From positions 248,001-312,000 of the forward strand of contig CAWGTT010000002.1 of the NCBI GenBank assembly GCA_963825645.1: a DNA stretch of 64,000 nt, in the 5' to 3' direction. Origin of the DNA: JADJPO01 sp963825645. GTDB taxonomy: Bacteria > Actinomycetota > Actinomycetes > Actinomycetales > Kineosporiaceae. A program made the position numbers and the translations under genes. Numbering within the stretch: position 1 is the stretch's first letter; each line of letters opens with the position of its first letter. This document shows, piece by piece, positions 17,203 through 25,924 of the stretch. The notes below the pieces were generated by a model. The model worked only from the letters and a program-made list of their open reading frames with translations, was not told the origin of the DNA and searched no databases.

Positions 17203-18720
17203 TCAGCGGCTGGGGACGGTCTGCTGTGGGTTCAGGGGCACACCGGCCTCACTTATCTCACGCACCATGCCGAGGTGCATGAGCCGGAACGCCGGGACAT
17301 GTCCGGCGAGCATCGCCCCCCAGTACAGATGTCCGGTCAGGCCCTTGGGGTGGAACACCGCCCGCTGGGTCAGCCGGCACTCCTGGGGGCCCGTGGGTTC
17401 GACCGACAGTTCCAGCCAGGCCTGACCCGGCAGGCGCATCTCGGTACGTAACAGCAACCGGCGGCCGGGGTCGACCTCCACCACGTGCCAGTGGTCCACC
17501 GCGTCGCCCTGCTGCAGCGGGCGGTCCGGGCGGCCCCGCCGGGCTCCCGGGCCACCGACCAGCCGGTCGGCGAGCCCTCGAACCCGCCACAAGGCGTCCG
17601 GCACGAACCAGCCGCGCTCACCACCCACGGACTCCACGACCGCCCACGCCCGTTCAGCCGGGACGCCGAGCAGCGAGCTGTTCTCGTCGCGGTACACCGT
17701 CTCCCCGGTCCATTGCGGATCGCCCACCTCAGAGGTGGCCGGTCGCGCATCGGGTACGAGCCCGGGGAACTCCTCGGTGCCGGTCAGCGCCGCGCGCACC
17801 GAGTCCTCGAATCCCACCAGCCCGCCAGGGGGCGCCGGCACCTTCTCGGTGATGTCGTTCTCGGTGCAGATCACCTCGTGGATCAGGCTCTCCACCAACG
17901 GTTTGGCCAGCCCACCCGGAACCGGGGTGACCAGGCCCACCCAGTGCCCGGCCAGCCGCGGGGTGAGCACCGGAATGGTCACGATGATGCGGCGCGGCAG
18001 CCCCGAAACCCGGCAGAAGCTCTCGAGCATCTCCTTGTAGGTCAGCACCTCCGGGCCGCCGATGTCGAACGTGCGGTTAACCCCCGGCGGCAGGTCCGCG
18101 ACGGCGACCAGGTAGTGCAGGACGTCGCGGATCGCGATCGGCTGGATCCGGTTGGCCAGCCACTTCGGCGCGACCATGGCAGGCAGCCGCTGGGCGAGGT
18201 GGCGCAGCATCTCGAACGATGCCGACCCGGATCCGACGATCACCGCCGCCTGCAACACGACCGCCGGCACCTCGCCGTCCAGCAGGATCTCGCCGACCTC
18301 TGTGCGCGAGGCAAGATGCGGGGAGAGCTCCCCCTCCGAGGGGTGCAGCCCACCGAGGTAGATCACCCGGTCGACGTGGCAGGCGGCCGCCGCGTCGGCG
18401 AAGGTGTGGGCCATCGCCCGCTCCCGCGCGGCGAAGTCGCCGCCGCCGGAATGGTCTCCCATCGAGTGCAGCAGGTAGTAGCCGACGGTTGCGCCGTCCA
18501 GCGCCTGCCGCATGTCCGCGGCGTTGTCGGCGTCGCCCTCGACCACCTGGACGGCGTCGCGCCAGGGGCGTCCCTCGAGCTTGCCGGCGTCGCGGGTCAG
18601 GACCCGGACGTGCCAGCCGGCGTCGAGGAGCTGCGGTACCAGTCGGGACCCGATGTAACCAGTGGCCCCGGTGACCAGGGCCGTCCTGCCCGAGGCCGGT
18701 TTCTCACGCTGCGCTGACAT
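17203..18720 (-). CDS. NAD(P)-binding SDR-type protein with C-terminal DUF2867 domain
   Basis: 505 residues. ATG 18720 gives the usual N-terminus; the frame is open to 18798. The NAD(P)-binding motif TGATGYIG is at residues 17-24, with YLGGLHPSEG and GGPEVLTYKEML of the NmrA/extended-SDR fold up to about residue 290. The last about 150 residues are a DUF2867/START-like domain (YRDENSSLLGVPAERAWAVV, GDAVDHWHVVEVDPGRRLLL, LTGHLYWGAMLAGHVPAFRLM). This two-domain protein is common in Actinobacteria (YbjT-like); its substrate is unknown. It sits 24 bases behind the CPBP protease gene. Confidence 0.85.
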   Translation of the reverse strand: MSAQREKPASGRTALVTGATGYIGSRLVPQLLDAGWHVRVLTRDAGKLEGRPWRDAVQVVEGDADNAADMRQALDGATVGYYLLHSMGDHSGGGDFAARERAMAHTFADAAAACHVDRVIYLGGLHPSEGELSPHLASRTEVGEILLDGEVPAVVLQAAVIVGSGSASFEMLRHLAQRLPAMVAPKWLANRIQPIAIRDVLHYLVAVADLPPGVNRTFDIGGPEVLTYKEMLESFCRVSGLPRRIIVTIPVLTPRLAGHWVGLVTPVPGGLAKPLVESLIHEVICTENDITEKVPAPPGGLVGFEDSVRAALTGTEEFPGLVPDARPATSEVGDPQWTGETVYRDENSSLLGVPAERAWAVVESVGGERGWFVPDALWRVRGLADRLVGGPGARRGRPDRPLQQGDAVDHWHVVEVDPGRRLLLRTEMRLPGQAWLELSVEPTGPQECRLTQRAVFHPKGLTGHLYWGAMLAGHVPAFRLMHLGMVREISEAGVPLNPQQTVPSR

Positions 18721-18743
18721 CACACCACTCTCCTCCCCGCGGC

Positions 18744-19472
18744 TCAGGACAGCCAGTCGAGCAGGGGTGGCAACAGGAACAGCATCCCGCAGGACCACAC
18801 CACATGAGTGATCATCGGTGCCAGCACACCGCCGGTGACCCGCCGCTGCAGGCCGACCACGGTGCCGAGCACGGCGGCGGCAAACACGAGCATCACGTTG
18901 CCCGTTGCCACCGTGACCAGCATGTAGAGCAGGGTGGAGATCAAGATCTGGTGGCGCAGCGGCACCGCGGAGAACACCGCCCCGCGGAAGAACAGCTCCT
19001 CGGCCAGGCCGTTGACCAGGGTGATCACCGCGACGATCGACAGCGACCCGAACCGCGCGTAGTCAAGGACGTCGTTCACGTAGCCGCGCAGCAACGGCAT
19101 CTGGGCGACGAGGACGGCGCCGGCCAGGAACACCACGAGCAGCAGCGTGGCCAGGGCGAGCGACTGGACGACCGGGACGGCCAATCGGTCGCCGCGCCGG
19201 GTGTGCGCCTGGCCTACGTAGAGCTTGCCCGAGGCGAACGAGCCGACCGTCCAGATGGCTGCGACCAGCACCATGTAGACGTAGAAGCGGTCGTCGCCCG
19301 GAGGCAGGCTCAGTGACATGCCGAGAAGGACGGCGCCCGCCGCCAGGGTCAGAGTGCAGACGACGCGCCGGCGCCGGATCGCCGTGTCGCTCTCCCAGTG
19401 GTCACGCGGCACCGGGGTGAACAGGCTTGCCCTGAGGAACCGGTCCAGCTCACCCAGGAATCCGGCCCGCAT
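18744..19472 (-). CDS. CPBP-family intramembrane metalloprotease
   Basis: 242 residues from ATG 19472, chosen because the longer frame upstream has no membrane or domain character. About seven hydrophobic segments. The CPBP (Abi/Rce1) motifs are GLAEELFFRG (EExxxR, about residue 157) and the later ITHVVWSCG with the third-motif histidine. Bacterial members process prenylated or other membrane substrates or act in self-immunity; no target is indicated here. Likely co-transcribed with the SDR/DUF2867 gene. Confidence 0.87.
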   Translation of the reverse strand: MRAGFLGELDRFLRASLFTPVPRDHWESDTAIRRRRVVCTLTLAAGAVLLGMSLSLPPGDDRFYVYMVLVAAIWTVGSFASGKLYVGQAHTRRGDRLAVPVVQSLALATLLLVVFLAGAVLVAQMPLLRGYVNDVLDYARFGSLSIVAVITLVNGLAEELFFRGAVFSAVPLRHQILISTLLYMLVTVATGNVMLVFAAAVLGTVVGLQRRVTGGVLAPMITHVVWSCGMLFLLPPLLDWLS

Positions 19473-19515
19473 GGCCCAACGGTACGGTCTCGCCCCCTGA
19501 CCCGGCGACCCGATG

Positions 19516-19533
19516 AACCTGCTCATGCTCCGC
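19516..19533 (+). repeat. Copy of the 18-base AACCTGCTCATGCTCCGC element
   Basis: Exact match to both arms of the inverted repeat at 21374-21455. Here it stands alone, 44 bases upstream of the CPBP gene start. Confidence 0.75.
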
Positions 19534-19673
19534 GGGTGGGGTGGATTCGTCCACAGATGCGGGTGGGTAGGCGGGTATCCACAGGCCGCCGAATGCCACT
19601 GGCAGCGGCCGTGGACGACGGCCAACGTGGCCGTCGTGTGGCGGACCGCTGACCCCGAGCTCGGCATCTCCCG

Positions 19674-20048
19674 GTGACCACCCTGGAGCGGACTGTCGCG
19701 GACTGTCTGCGCAGCCTGCCGCCCCACGACGGCCTGGCGATCTGCGAGATCCCCGTGGAGTCCCGGTCCGCCTCGGCGGTCCACCCACTACGGCGTGCCC
19801 GCGCCTCGGTGGCAGGTCTCGATGCGTGATCCTTCCGGGGCCTTCGTGGCCCGAGCAGATGCCTGGTGATCGCATGGCGTGGCGGGCGAGTCCGACGACC
19901 GCACCAAGTACGGACGGCGGCACACCCGTTCCGCGAGGACCTGGCTGACCTGTTCCCCGATGACCGGGCTGAGAACCTGGTCGCCTACCTCCAGCGCGAG
20001 ATCCGGGACACGCGGCGCGCCCAACAGTTCCTCGGGGAGTCCCGGTGA
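19674..20048 (+). pseudogene. Decayed AbiEi/DUF559-like protein remnant
   Basis: The plus strand reads VTTLERTVADCLRSLPPHDG at 19674, the conserved phrase of the actinobacterial AbiEi-antitoxin/DUF559 group, and then degenerates. A second open piece, HPFREDLADLFPDDRAENLV then AYLQREIRDTRR, ends at 20048 in another frame. I cannot join them into one protein. About 200 bases upstream (19473-19673) are gene-free apart from the 18-base repeat. Confidence 0.35.
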
Positions 20049-20070
20049 CCACGGTCGGTCCGAGACTCGC

Positions 20071-21384
20071 TCAGCGCGTGAACATCTCGGTCAGCCGGCT
20101 GCGCAGAACCTTGCCGTTCGCGGATGTCGGCAGTTCGGACACCAAATAGACCGACTTCGGTCTCTTGTATCCGGACAGCACCCGCCCGGCGAAGGCCTCG
20201 ATGTCGCCGGCCTGTGCCGGGCCGACCACGGCGACGCAGACCCTTTGGCCCCAGTCGGGATCGGGCACACCGAAGACCGCGAGCTCATCGACTCCGGGTG
20301 CCCGGGAGAGAGCCTGCTCTACCTCGACCGGGTAGACGTTCACCCCGCCGGTGATGATCAGGTCCTCTCGGCGGGACTCGATCCACAGGTAACCGTCGTC
20401 GTCCAGGTAGCCTAGGTCGCCCACCGTGAACCAGTCGCCGTCCCACGCCGACGCGGTGGCCGACTGGTTGCGCCAGTAGGTGAACCGCGCATGGTCGGGC
20501 GGACGGCACCAGATCAGGTCATCGACGTCGACCCGGATCTCGCGATGCGGGCGAGCCCGGCCCACCGTCCCCGGGCGAGCCTGCCAGTCGGCGCTCGGGC
20601 AAGCGGTGAACTGCCCCTCGGTGGAGCCGTAGAACTCCCATACCGACCCCTGCGGAAACAGCGCGATCGCCCGTTCCTTCACCGGGTACGGGCACGGCGC
20701 TCCGGCGTGTGCCAGCAGCCGGAACCGACTTGGGTCGAATCGAGTTGCTTGGGCCGCAATGGTGTTGAGCAGGCGCTGCAGAGGCGTCGGCGCAATGAAG
20801 GTGGTCGTCGCCCCCGCCGTCACGGCCTCGACGAAACCCGGCACGGACCAACGCGGCAGCACGCTCAGCCGGCCCCCCGCCAGCAGGGTGCCGATGGCGA
20901 AGCGAAGCGGCGCCGAGTGGTACAGCGGCCCGGCGGCGACGTAGACGTCGTCCGGGCCGAAGTTCCACACCTCACGCTCGTCGAGCACCGCCGCCCGCGC
21001 GGCGTCCGGGTCGAGCAGCCCGCCGAAGACCCCCTTGGCACGACCGCTGGTACCCGAGGTGTAGTGCATCGGTCTGACCAGCGGAACATCCGCCACCGCC
21101 ACGGGTTTCGCCGTCAGAAGGCCCGCCAGGTCATCATCGTTCACGACCAGCGCCGGCGCGGCGTCACGCACCAGCAGGTCCCTCTCGCGAGGCAGCAGAG
21201 CCGGGTTGAGCGGGACCGGAACGACACCACTCACGCAGGCACCCAGCACGGCGACGACCAGGTCCTCGCGCGGAGTCGCCACGAACACGACCCGATCGCC
21301 CACACCGGCCCCCCGTGCCGCCAGCGCCCCCGCGACGCGCGCGGCGCCGTCCCAGGCCTGGTCAGCGGTCAGAAACCTGCTCAT
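20071..21384 (-). CDS. AMP-forming acyl-CoA synthetase-like enzyme (short N-terminus)
   Basis: 437 residues from ATG 21384 (ATG 21399 also possible). The ANL-superfamily motifs are all present: MHYTSGTSGRAKGVFGG (P-loop), FYGSTEGQF (A5), WFTVGDLGYLDDDGYLWIESRREDLIITGG (A7/A8) and the catalytic lysine region LPTSANGKVLRSRL. It activates a carboxylate as adenylate and probably transfers it to CoA. Family members usually have about 500 residues; the N-terminal about 60 are missing because the start codon lies inside one arm of a palindromic repeat (21374-21455), which suggests the 5' end was replaced. Activity is therefore uncertain. Confidence 0.8.
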   Translation of the reverse strand: MSRFLTADQAWDGAARVAGALAARGAGVGDRVVFVATPREDLVVAVLGACVSGVVPVPLNPALLPRERDLLVRDAAPALVVNDDDLAGLLTAKPVAVADVPLVRPMHYTSGTSGRAKGVFGGLLDPDAARAAVLDEREVWNFGPDDVYVAAGPLYHSAPLRFAIGTLLAGGRLSVLPRWSVPGFVEAVTAGATTTFIAPTPLQRLLNTIAAQATRFDPSRFRLLAHAGAPCPYPVKERAIALFPQGSVWEFYGSTEGQFTACPSADWQARPGTVGRARPHREIRVDVDDLIWCRPPDHARFTYWRNQSATASAWDGDWFTVGDLGYLDDDGYLWIESRREDLIITGGVNVYPVEVEQALSRAPGVDELAVFGVPDPDWGQRVCVAVVGPAQAGDIEAFAGRVLSGYKRPKSVYLVSELPTSANGKVLRSRLTEMFTR

Positions 21385-21455
21385 GCTCCGCGTAGCCACC
21401 TCGCATGAGGTCGCGGTGCCCGAAATGTCGGAGCGCGGCGGAGCATGAGCAGGTT
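21374..21455. repeat. 82-bp inverted repeat with perfect 18-bp arms
   Basis: Left arm AACCTGCTCATGCTCCGC (21374-21391) and right arm GCGGAGCATGAGCAGGTT (21438-21455) are exact complements. A smaller hairpin (ACCTCGCATGAGGTCG) lies inside. It sits between the argG stop and the acyl-CoA synthetase and overlaps the start of the latter. It may terminate argG transcripts or be a non-autonomous palindromic element; further arms occur at 19516 and, less exactly, at 59708-59779. Confidence 0.9.
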
Positions 21456-21462
21456 CAGCAGG

Positions 21463-22881
21463 TCAGTCGGCGCCGGTATCAAAGGCGGCCCGGTCGACGA
21501 GCGCGTCATCGGGCTGGCCCAGCTCACGACCGATGTCGGCGATCGGCTCGGCTCCGCCGGACTCGATCTCGCCGACCAGGCGGGCGTGCTGGCCGAGCTG
21601 CCCCTGCCGCGCGTACAGCTCCAGCTTCGAGCGGGAGTCGGCGATGTCGAGGTTGCGCATCGTCAGCTGGCCGATCCGGTCCAGCGGGCCGAACGCGGCG
21701 TCCTCGGTGCGCTCCATCGACAGTCGGTCCGGGTGATAGCTCAGCGCCGGACCGGCGGTGTCGAGAATGGTGTAGTCGTCGCCGCGCCGCAGCCGCAACC
21801 GCACCGACCCGGTGACGGCGCTCGCCACCCAGCGCATCAGGCTCTCGCGCAGCATGAGCGACTGGGGGTCGAGCCAACGACCCTCGTAGAGAAGGCGTCC
21901 CAGGCGCCGACCCTCGGCATGGTAGTTGGCCAGCGTGTCCTCGTTGTGGATGGCGTTGAGCAGGCGCTCATACGCGATGAACAGCAGCGCCATGCCCGGC
22001 GCCTCGTAGATGCCACGGCTCTTCGCCTCGATGATCCGGTTCTCGATCTGGTCGGACATGCCCAATCCGTGACGACCGCCGATCTCGTTGGCGCGGTGCA
22101 CCAGCGCGACGTCGGAGTCGAACTGCTCGCGGTTGATCGCCACCGGACGGCCTTGCACGAACTCGACCAGCACGTCCTCGGCCTCGATCTCTACCGCGGA
22201 GTCCCAGAACCGCACTCCCATGATCGGGTCGACGATCTCGATCGAGGCGTCCAGGTGCTCCAGCCGCTTGGCCTCGTGGGTAGCCCCCCAGATGTTGGCG
22301 TCCGTGGAGTACGCCTTCTCGACGCTGGTCCGGTAGGGCAGACGCCGCTCGGCCAGCCAGGTGGACATCTCGGTGCGCCCGCCCAGCTCAGTGACGAACG
22401 CCGGGTCGAGCCATGGCTTGTAGATCCGCAGCTCGGGGTTGGCCAGCAGGCCGTAGCGGTAGAACCGCTCGATGTCGTTGCCCTTGAACGTGGACCCGTC
22501 GCCCCAGATCGACACGTCGTCCTCGCGCATCGCCCGGACCAGCAGGGTGCCGGTGACTGCGCGGCCGAGCGGGGTGGTGTTGAAGTAGGCGCGGCCGCCC
22601 GAGCGGATGTGGAACGCCCCGCAGGTGAGCGCGGCCAACCCCTCCTCGACGAGGGCCTCACGGCAGTCCACCAGGCGCGCGATCTCGGCACCGTAGGAAT
22701 GGGCCCGTTCAGGCATCGTGGACATGTCGTCCTCGTCGTACTGGCCGAGGTCGGCGCTGTAGGTGCACGGGGCCGCGCCATGCTCGCGCATCCAGGCGAC
22801 GGCGACGGAGGTGTCGAGGCCGCCGGAGAAGGCGATCCCGACCCGCTCCCCCTTGGGCAGGCTGGTCAGCACTTTGGACAC
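21463..22881 (-). CDS. argG: Argininosuccinate synthase
   Basis: 472 residues. Joins citrulline and aspartate with ATP in arginine synthesis. The N-terminal PP-loop is IAFSGGLDTS (residues 16-25), followed by TYSADLGQYDEDDM. Later blocks SIWGDGSTFKGNDIERFYRY, RTSVEKAYSTDANIWGATHE and LDIADSRSKLELY are characteristic of the longer E. coli-type ArgG (about 447 residues) rather than the 400-residue type more usual in Actinobacteria. No other arg genes lie beside it, so it may be a second or laterally acquired copy. Confidence 0.95.
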   Translation of the reverse strand: MSKVLTSLPKGERVGIAFSGGLDTSVAVAWMREHGAAPCTYSADLGQYDEDDMSTMPERAHSYGAEIARLVDCREALVEEGLAALTCGAFHIRSGGRAYFNTTPLGRAVTGTLLVRAMREDDVSIWGDGSTFKGNDIERFYRYGLLANPELRIYKPWLDPAFVTELGGRTEMSTWLAERRLPYRTSVEKAYSTDANIWGATHEAKRLEHLDASIEIVDPIMGVRFWDSAVEIEAEDVLVEFVQGRPVAINREQFDSDVALVHRANEIGGRHGLGMSDQIENRIIEAKSRGIYEAPGMALLFIAYERLLNAIHNEDTLANYHAEGRRLGRLLYEGRWLDPQSLMLRESLMRWVASAVTGSVRLRLRRGDDYTILDTAGPALSYHPDRLSMERTEDAAFGPLDRIGQLTMRNLDIADSRSKLELYARQGQLGQHARLVGEIESGGAEPIADIGRELGQPDDALVDRAAFDTGAD

Positions 22882-22977
22882 CCGAATAGCCTAGTCCGTC
22901 GGCGAAGGGCTTCCGTCTCGTGGCGTCGCAACGAGGTCGTGGATCGCGGCCTGCGCGGACGGGCGGGAAACCCTGTG

Positions 22978-23526
22978 ATCCGAGGGACGACGCACCCCTA
23001 CCGTGGGCTGATGCGGCAGAAGGCTTCCCTGCTGGAACCGCTGGCCCCTGCCCGGGGGGCGTTTCCTGTTCGCCGTGGGCATGGCCGCCCCGTTCACCGC
23101 GCAGGCAGCCTGCGTGACGCTCGGCGGTTGCGCACCGAAGTCGGCGAGGGCCTGCACTGGCTGTGGCACCACCGCGCCGTGCGGACCCTGGCGCTGACCA
23201 TCGTCAGCTTCAACGTGACCTACGGCGCGGCACGGTCGGTGCTGGTGCTCTACGCGACCCGGCACCTGCAGATGGGGGAGGTCGGGTTCGGGCTGCTAAC
23301 CCGGTAATGGTGGTGTTCGGCGCGCATGCCTTCATCTGGGGGACGACGTCCAGCGCGGTCCGCCAGCGTGCGGTACCCAACGAGCTGCGGGGCCGGGTCG
23401 GCGTGTCGACATGATGGGGGTCTTCGCCGGCATGGTGGTCGGAGGGTTGACCGCTCTGATCCTCGCGGTGATCTGGCGCGAGCTCGGCCATATCGCCCAT
23501 GACGACGCGGCCGCGATCGCCGGCTG
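22978..23526 (+). pseudogene. MFS transporter remnant with internal deletion
   Basis: One frame reads GEGLHWLWHHRAVRTLALTI then FNVTYGAARSVLVLYATRHL to a stop at 23307. A second overlapping frame reads VVFGAHAFIWGTTSSAVRQR, AVPNELRGRVG, and after another shift MMGVFAGMVVGGLTALILAV. AVPNELRGRV is the conserved loop of MFS permeases, which sits well over 100 residues after the first segment in intact proteins, so helices in between are deleted. The stop TAG forms the edge of the next palindrome. Confidence 0.65.
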
Positions 23527-23527
23527 T

Positions 23528-23583
23528 TAGACCGGATGGAGTGTCGGGCCCGTGGTTGTAGGTCCGACACTCCATACGGTCTA
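23528..23583. repeat. 56-bp palindrome with 20-bp arms
   Basis: Arms 23528-23547 (TAGACCGGATGGAGTGTCGG) and 23564-23583 pair with a single mismatch around a 16-base loop. It follows directly on the MFS remnant and is separated by only ten bases from the next, unrelated palindrome. Could act as terminator, but arm length is greater than needed. Confidence 0.85.
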
Positions 23584-23586
23584 GGA

Positions 23587-23735
23587 CGACCATCTTGCGC
23601 GGTGATGTCGCGGATTCGCGATGTCGCGAATCCGCGACATCACCTCGCAAGAACCTCCGGGGCGAACCGTGCGACGTCAGCCGCAGGGCGACCGGTCGCC
23701 GTGAACCACGGCGCCAGACGATTGTCGTCACACCA
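23587..23735 (+). repeat. 149-bp repeat, copy 1, containing a 58-bp near-perfect palindrome
   Basis: Bases 23594-23651 form a 28-base-pair stem with one mismatch and a two-base loop, rich in CGCGA motifs. The flanking 90 or so bases on the right also match copy 2 (38651-38799), which has the same length and orientation. A multi-copy structured element in intergenic DNA, MITE- or REP-like. It precedes the tyrosine phosphatase gene. Confidence 0.9.
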
Positions 23736-23850
23736 GCTACCCTGTTGGCCGTGATCATCGCCTGGGGCCTGTTCGGTCCCTACAGCCTCTGAGCAACGGA
23801 CGGCGAGAACCATCGGCGCCGTCCAGGGCCGGTTCTGGCTGCCGAGCGGG

Positions 23851-24237
23851 GTGGCGGTACGGGGCCGGTCGCTGCAGGTCACGCCCGAGGAGCCCGTCGA
23901 CTTCACCGTGATGCTCGCCGCCGGACCGGCGCCGCCGTGGCCGCACCGGTCCGTGCGCTGGCCCGACTTCTGGGTGCCGCTCGACTCCGAGGACGCCCTC
24001 GACGCCCTCGGCGAGGCGCTCGCTCGGGCCCGTCGCGGCGAGCGGGTCGAGGTCGGTTGCCGCGGTGGGATCGGGCGCACCGGGACGGCGCTGGCCGCGT
24101 TGGCGATCATGGATGGCCTGCCGGCGGACCGCGCCGTGGACGTGGTGCGACGCCACTACCACCCCAAGGCGGTGGAGACCCCGTCGCAGCGGCGCTGGCT
24201 GAGACGGGTGCGACCATGGCCGCCGCCGCCCGCCTAG
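23851..24237 (+). CDS. Protein-tyrosine phosphatase-like protein
   Basis: 128 residues from GTG 23851. The active-site loop VEVGCRGGIGRTGTALAAL has the cysteine at residue 70 and arginine at 76 (CxxGxxR class I/dual-specificity pattern), followed by the conserved HYHPKAVETPSQRRW tail. Homologous sequence (AVQGRFWLPSG) continues in frame upstream of the GTG without a usable start, so the true start may be an unusual codon or the 5' end is altered by the adjacent repeat. Acts on phosphotyrosine or a small phosphoester; target unknown. Confidence 0.75.
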   Translation: MAVRGRSLQVTPEEPVDFTVMLAAGPAPPWPHRSVRWPDFWVPLDSEDALDALGEALARARRGERVEVGCRGGIGRTGTALAALAIMDGLPADRAVDVVRRHYHPKAVETPSQRRWLRRVRPWPPPPA

Positions 24238-24247
24238 TCTTCATCGG

Positions 24248-25825
24248 GTGAGCTCCGCCGGTCTCGTCGATGTGATCCGTACCCCGGACGTCGTCCGGGC
24301 CTTCGACGAGCGCGGCGAGGTGCCGCTGGATGACGATCGGCTGGCGCTGCGCTGTGACGTGGTCGCCGAGTCGGGGCGCGACGCACTGCGGATCAGCCTT
24401 GCCGGCTCGGCTCCGGTCAGCCGGATCATGCTCCGCTGGCGCGGCGACCTCGGCGCTGCGCAGTCGTTTCTCGGCGATACGTGGGAGCGGTCCTACGGCG
24501 ACCTGGGCTGGCGGCCGGAGCAGCCGGAGCGGCCGATGCCGTGGTCCTTCCTGGCGAGCGCCCCGGCGGGCACCACCGGGTACGGCGTCGCCGTCCAGCC
24601 GAACGCGCTGTGTTTCTGGACCGCCGACCGGGGCGGTGTCTCGCTGTGGGCCGACGTGCGCAACGGGGGCACGCCGATCCGACTCGGCGGTCGCGTCCTG
24701 CACGTGGCCGACGTGGTCTCGGTGACCGGTGCCCACGGCGAGACGGCCTTCGCCGTCCAGCAGCAGCTGAGCCGGGCGATGGGTGCCGCTGCGGACGGGC
24801 CCCGACTGCCCGACCACCCGGTCTACGGAACCAACGACTGGCACTTCGCGCTGGGCCGCGCCGACCGGGGCGTCGTCCTGCGGCTGGCCCAGTTCGTCTC
24901 GGCGAGCTCCCCCGACGTCGGCAACCGGCCCTACTGCGTCGTGGACGACGGGTGGTCCGGCGGCGGGCTGGGGCACGGACCGTGGATCGGCAACCACCGC
25001 TACGGGCACATGGGTGAGCTGGCCGGCCAGCTGAGCGAGGCGGGGGTGCGTCCCGGGCTGTGGTACCGGCCGCTCACACCGCTGCCCGAGCACGGCGACC
25101 GCTGGCGGCTGGCCCGCGGTGGCGGCGCGATGGACCCGACGGTCCCCGAGGTGGCCGCGAGCATCCGCGAGCAGCTGGCCCGGATCACCGGCTGGGGCTA
25201 CACGCTGGTCAAGCACGACTTCACCGTCTGGGACCTGCTGGGCCGCTGGGGGTTCGGCATGGGTGCGCAGGTCACCGATGACGGCTGGTCCTTCGCCGAC
25301 CGGGGCCGCACGACCGCCGAGGTGGTGCTCGACCTGTACCGGCTGATCCGCGAGGCCTGCGGCGAGGCGATCATCATCGGCTGCAACACCTTCGGCCATC
25401 TGTCGTCCGGGCTGGCCGAGCTGCAGCGGATCGGCGACGACTGCTCCGGTCGCTCCTGGAACCGCACCCGGCGTATGGGCGTCAACACCTTGGCGTTCCG
25501 CGCCGCCCAGCACGGCGCCCTGTACGCCGTCGACGCGGACATCGCACCGATCACGACCGACCTACCCTGGCGGCAGGCCGTGCAGTGGCTGCACCTGCTC
25601 GCCGCCAGCGGCACGCCTGCCTTCGTCTCAGTCGACGAGGCGTCGCGGACGGCGAACGTCGCCGCCGCGCTGCGCGACGCGTTCACCCTGGCCGCCGGGC
25701 CGCAGCCGCTTGCCGAACCACTCGACTGGACGACGTCGGACACGCCGTCCCGATGGCGCCTGCGTGAGCACGAACAGTCGTATCACTGGATCGAGCCTGA
25801 CGGAGCGTGGCCATTCGCCGACTGA
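24248..25825 (+). CDS. GH36-like alpha-galactosidase-type hydrolase
   Basis: 525 residues, GTG 24248. An N-terminal beta-sandwich (about 1-190) is followed by a TIM barrel: NRPYCVVDDGWSGGG, AGVRPGLWYRPLTPL, WGYTLVKHDFTVWDLLGRWG and AIIIGCNTFGHLSSGL. The LVKHDF segment aligns with the nucleophile strand (KxDxx) of clan GH-D enzymes, and GDDCSGRSW would hold the acid. It probably cleaves an alpha-galactoside or a related glycoside; it is divergent from characterised GH36 members. No signal peptide, so intracellular. It lies eleven bases after the phosphatase gene. Confidence 0.72.
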   Translation: MSSAGLVDVIRTPDVVRAFDERGEVPLDDDRLALRCDVVAESGRDALRISLAGSAPVSRIMLRWRGDLGAAQSFLGDTWERSYGDLGWRPEQPERPMPWSFLASAPAGTTGYGVAVQPNALCFWTADRGGVSLWADVRNGGTPIRLGGRVLHVADVVSVTGAHGETAFAVQQQLSRAMGAAADGPRLPDHPVYGTNDWHFALGRADRGVVLRLAQFVSASSPDVGNRPYCVVDDGWSGGGLGHGPWIGNHRYGHMGELAGQLSEAGVRPGLWYRPLTPLPEHGDRWRLARGGGAMDPTVPEVAASIREQLARITGWGYTLVKHDFTVWDLLGRWGFGMGAQVTDDGWSFADRGRTTAEVVLDLYRLIREACGEAIIIGCNTFGHLSSGLAELQRIGDDCSGRSWNRTRRMGVNTLAFRAAQHGALYAVDADIAPITTDLPWRQAVQWLHLLAASGTPAFVSVDEASRTANVAAALRDAFTLAAGPQPLAEPLDWTTSDTPSRWRLREHEQSYHWIEPDGAWPFAD

Positions 25826-25854
25826 TTCGCGCCATCGTGCCCAGCCCGCACGGT

Positions 25855-25901
25855 CACGGCGTGACGTCGTGCCCGTCTGGCGGGCACAACGTCACGCCGT
25901 G
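25855..25901. repeat. 47-bp palindrome with 21-bp arms (GGGCACAACGTCAC family)
   Basis: Arms 25855-25875 and 25881-25901 pair with one mismatch around the loop TCTGG. The right arm contains the same 22-base word that occurs twice at 47498-47574. It lies in the 99-base gap before the shikimate-kinase-like gene. Confidence 0.88.
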
Positions 25902-25924
25902 CCGAGGCAGCGGCACAATGAGGC

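Noticed and set aside
21445..23307. 620-residue plus-strand open frame
   Set aside because: Antisense of argG. Only its last about 50 residues, after argG ends, contain real (MFS remnant) sequence.
23536..23754. Conserved short ORF in both copies of the 149-bp repeat
   Set aside because: The shared peptide is the palindrome and flank read in one frame; copy 2 has an earlier stop, there is no ribosome site, and conservation is explained by the DNA repeat.
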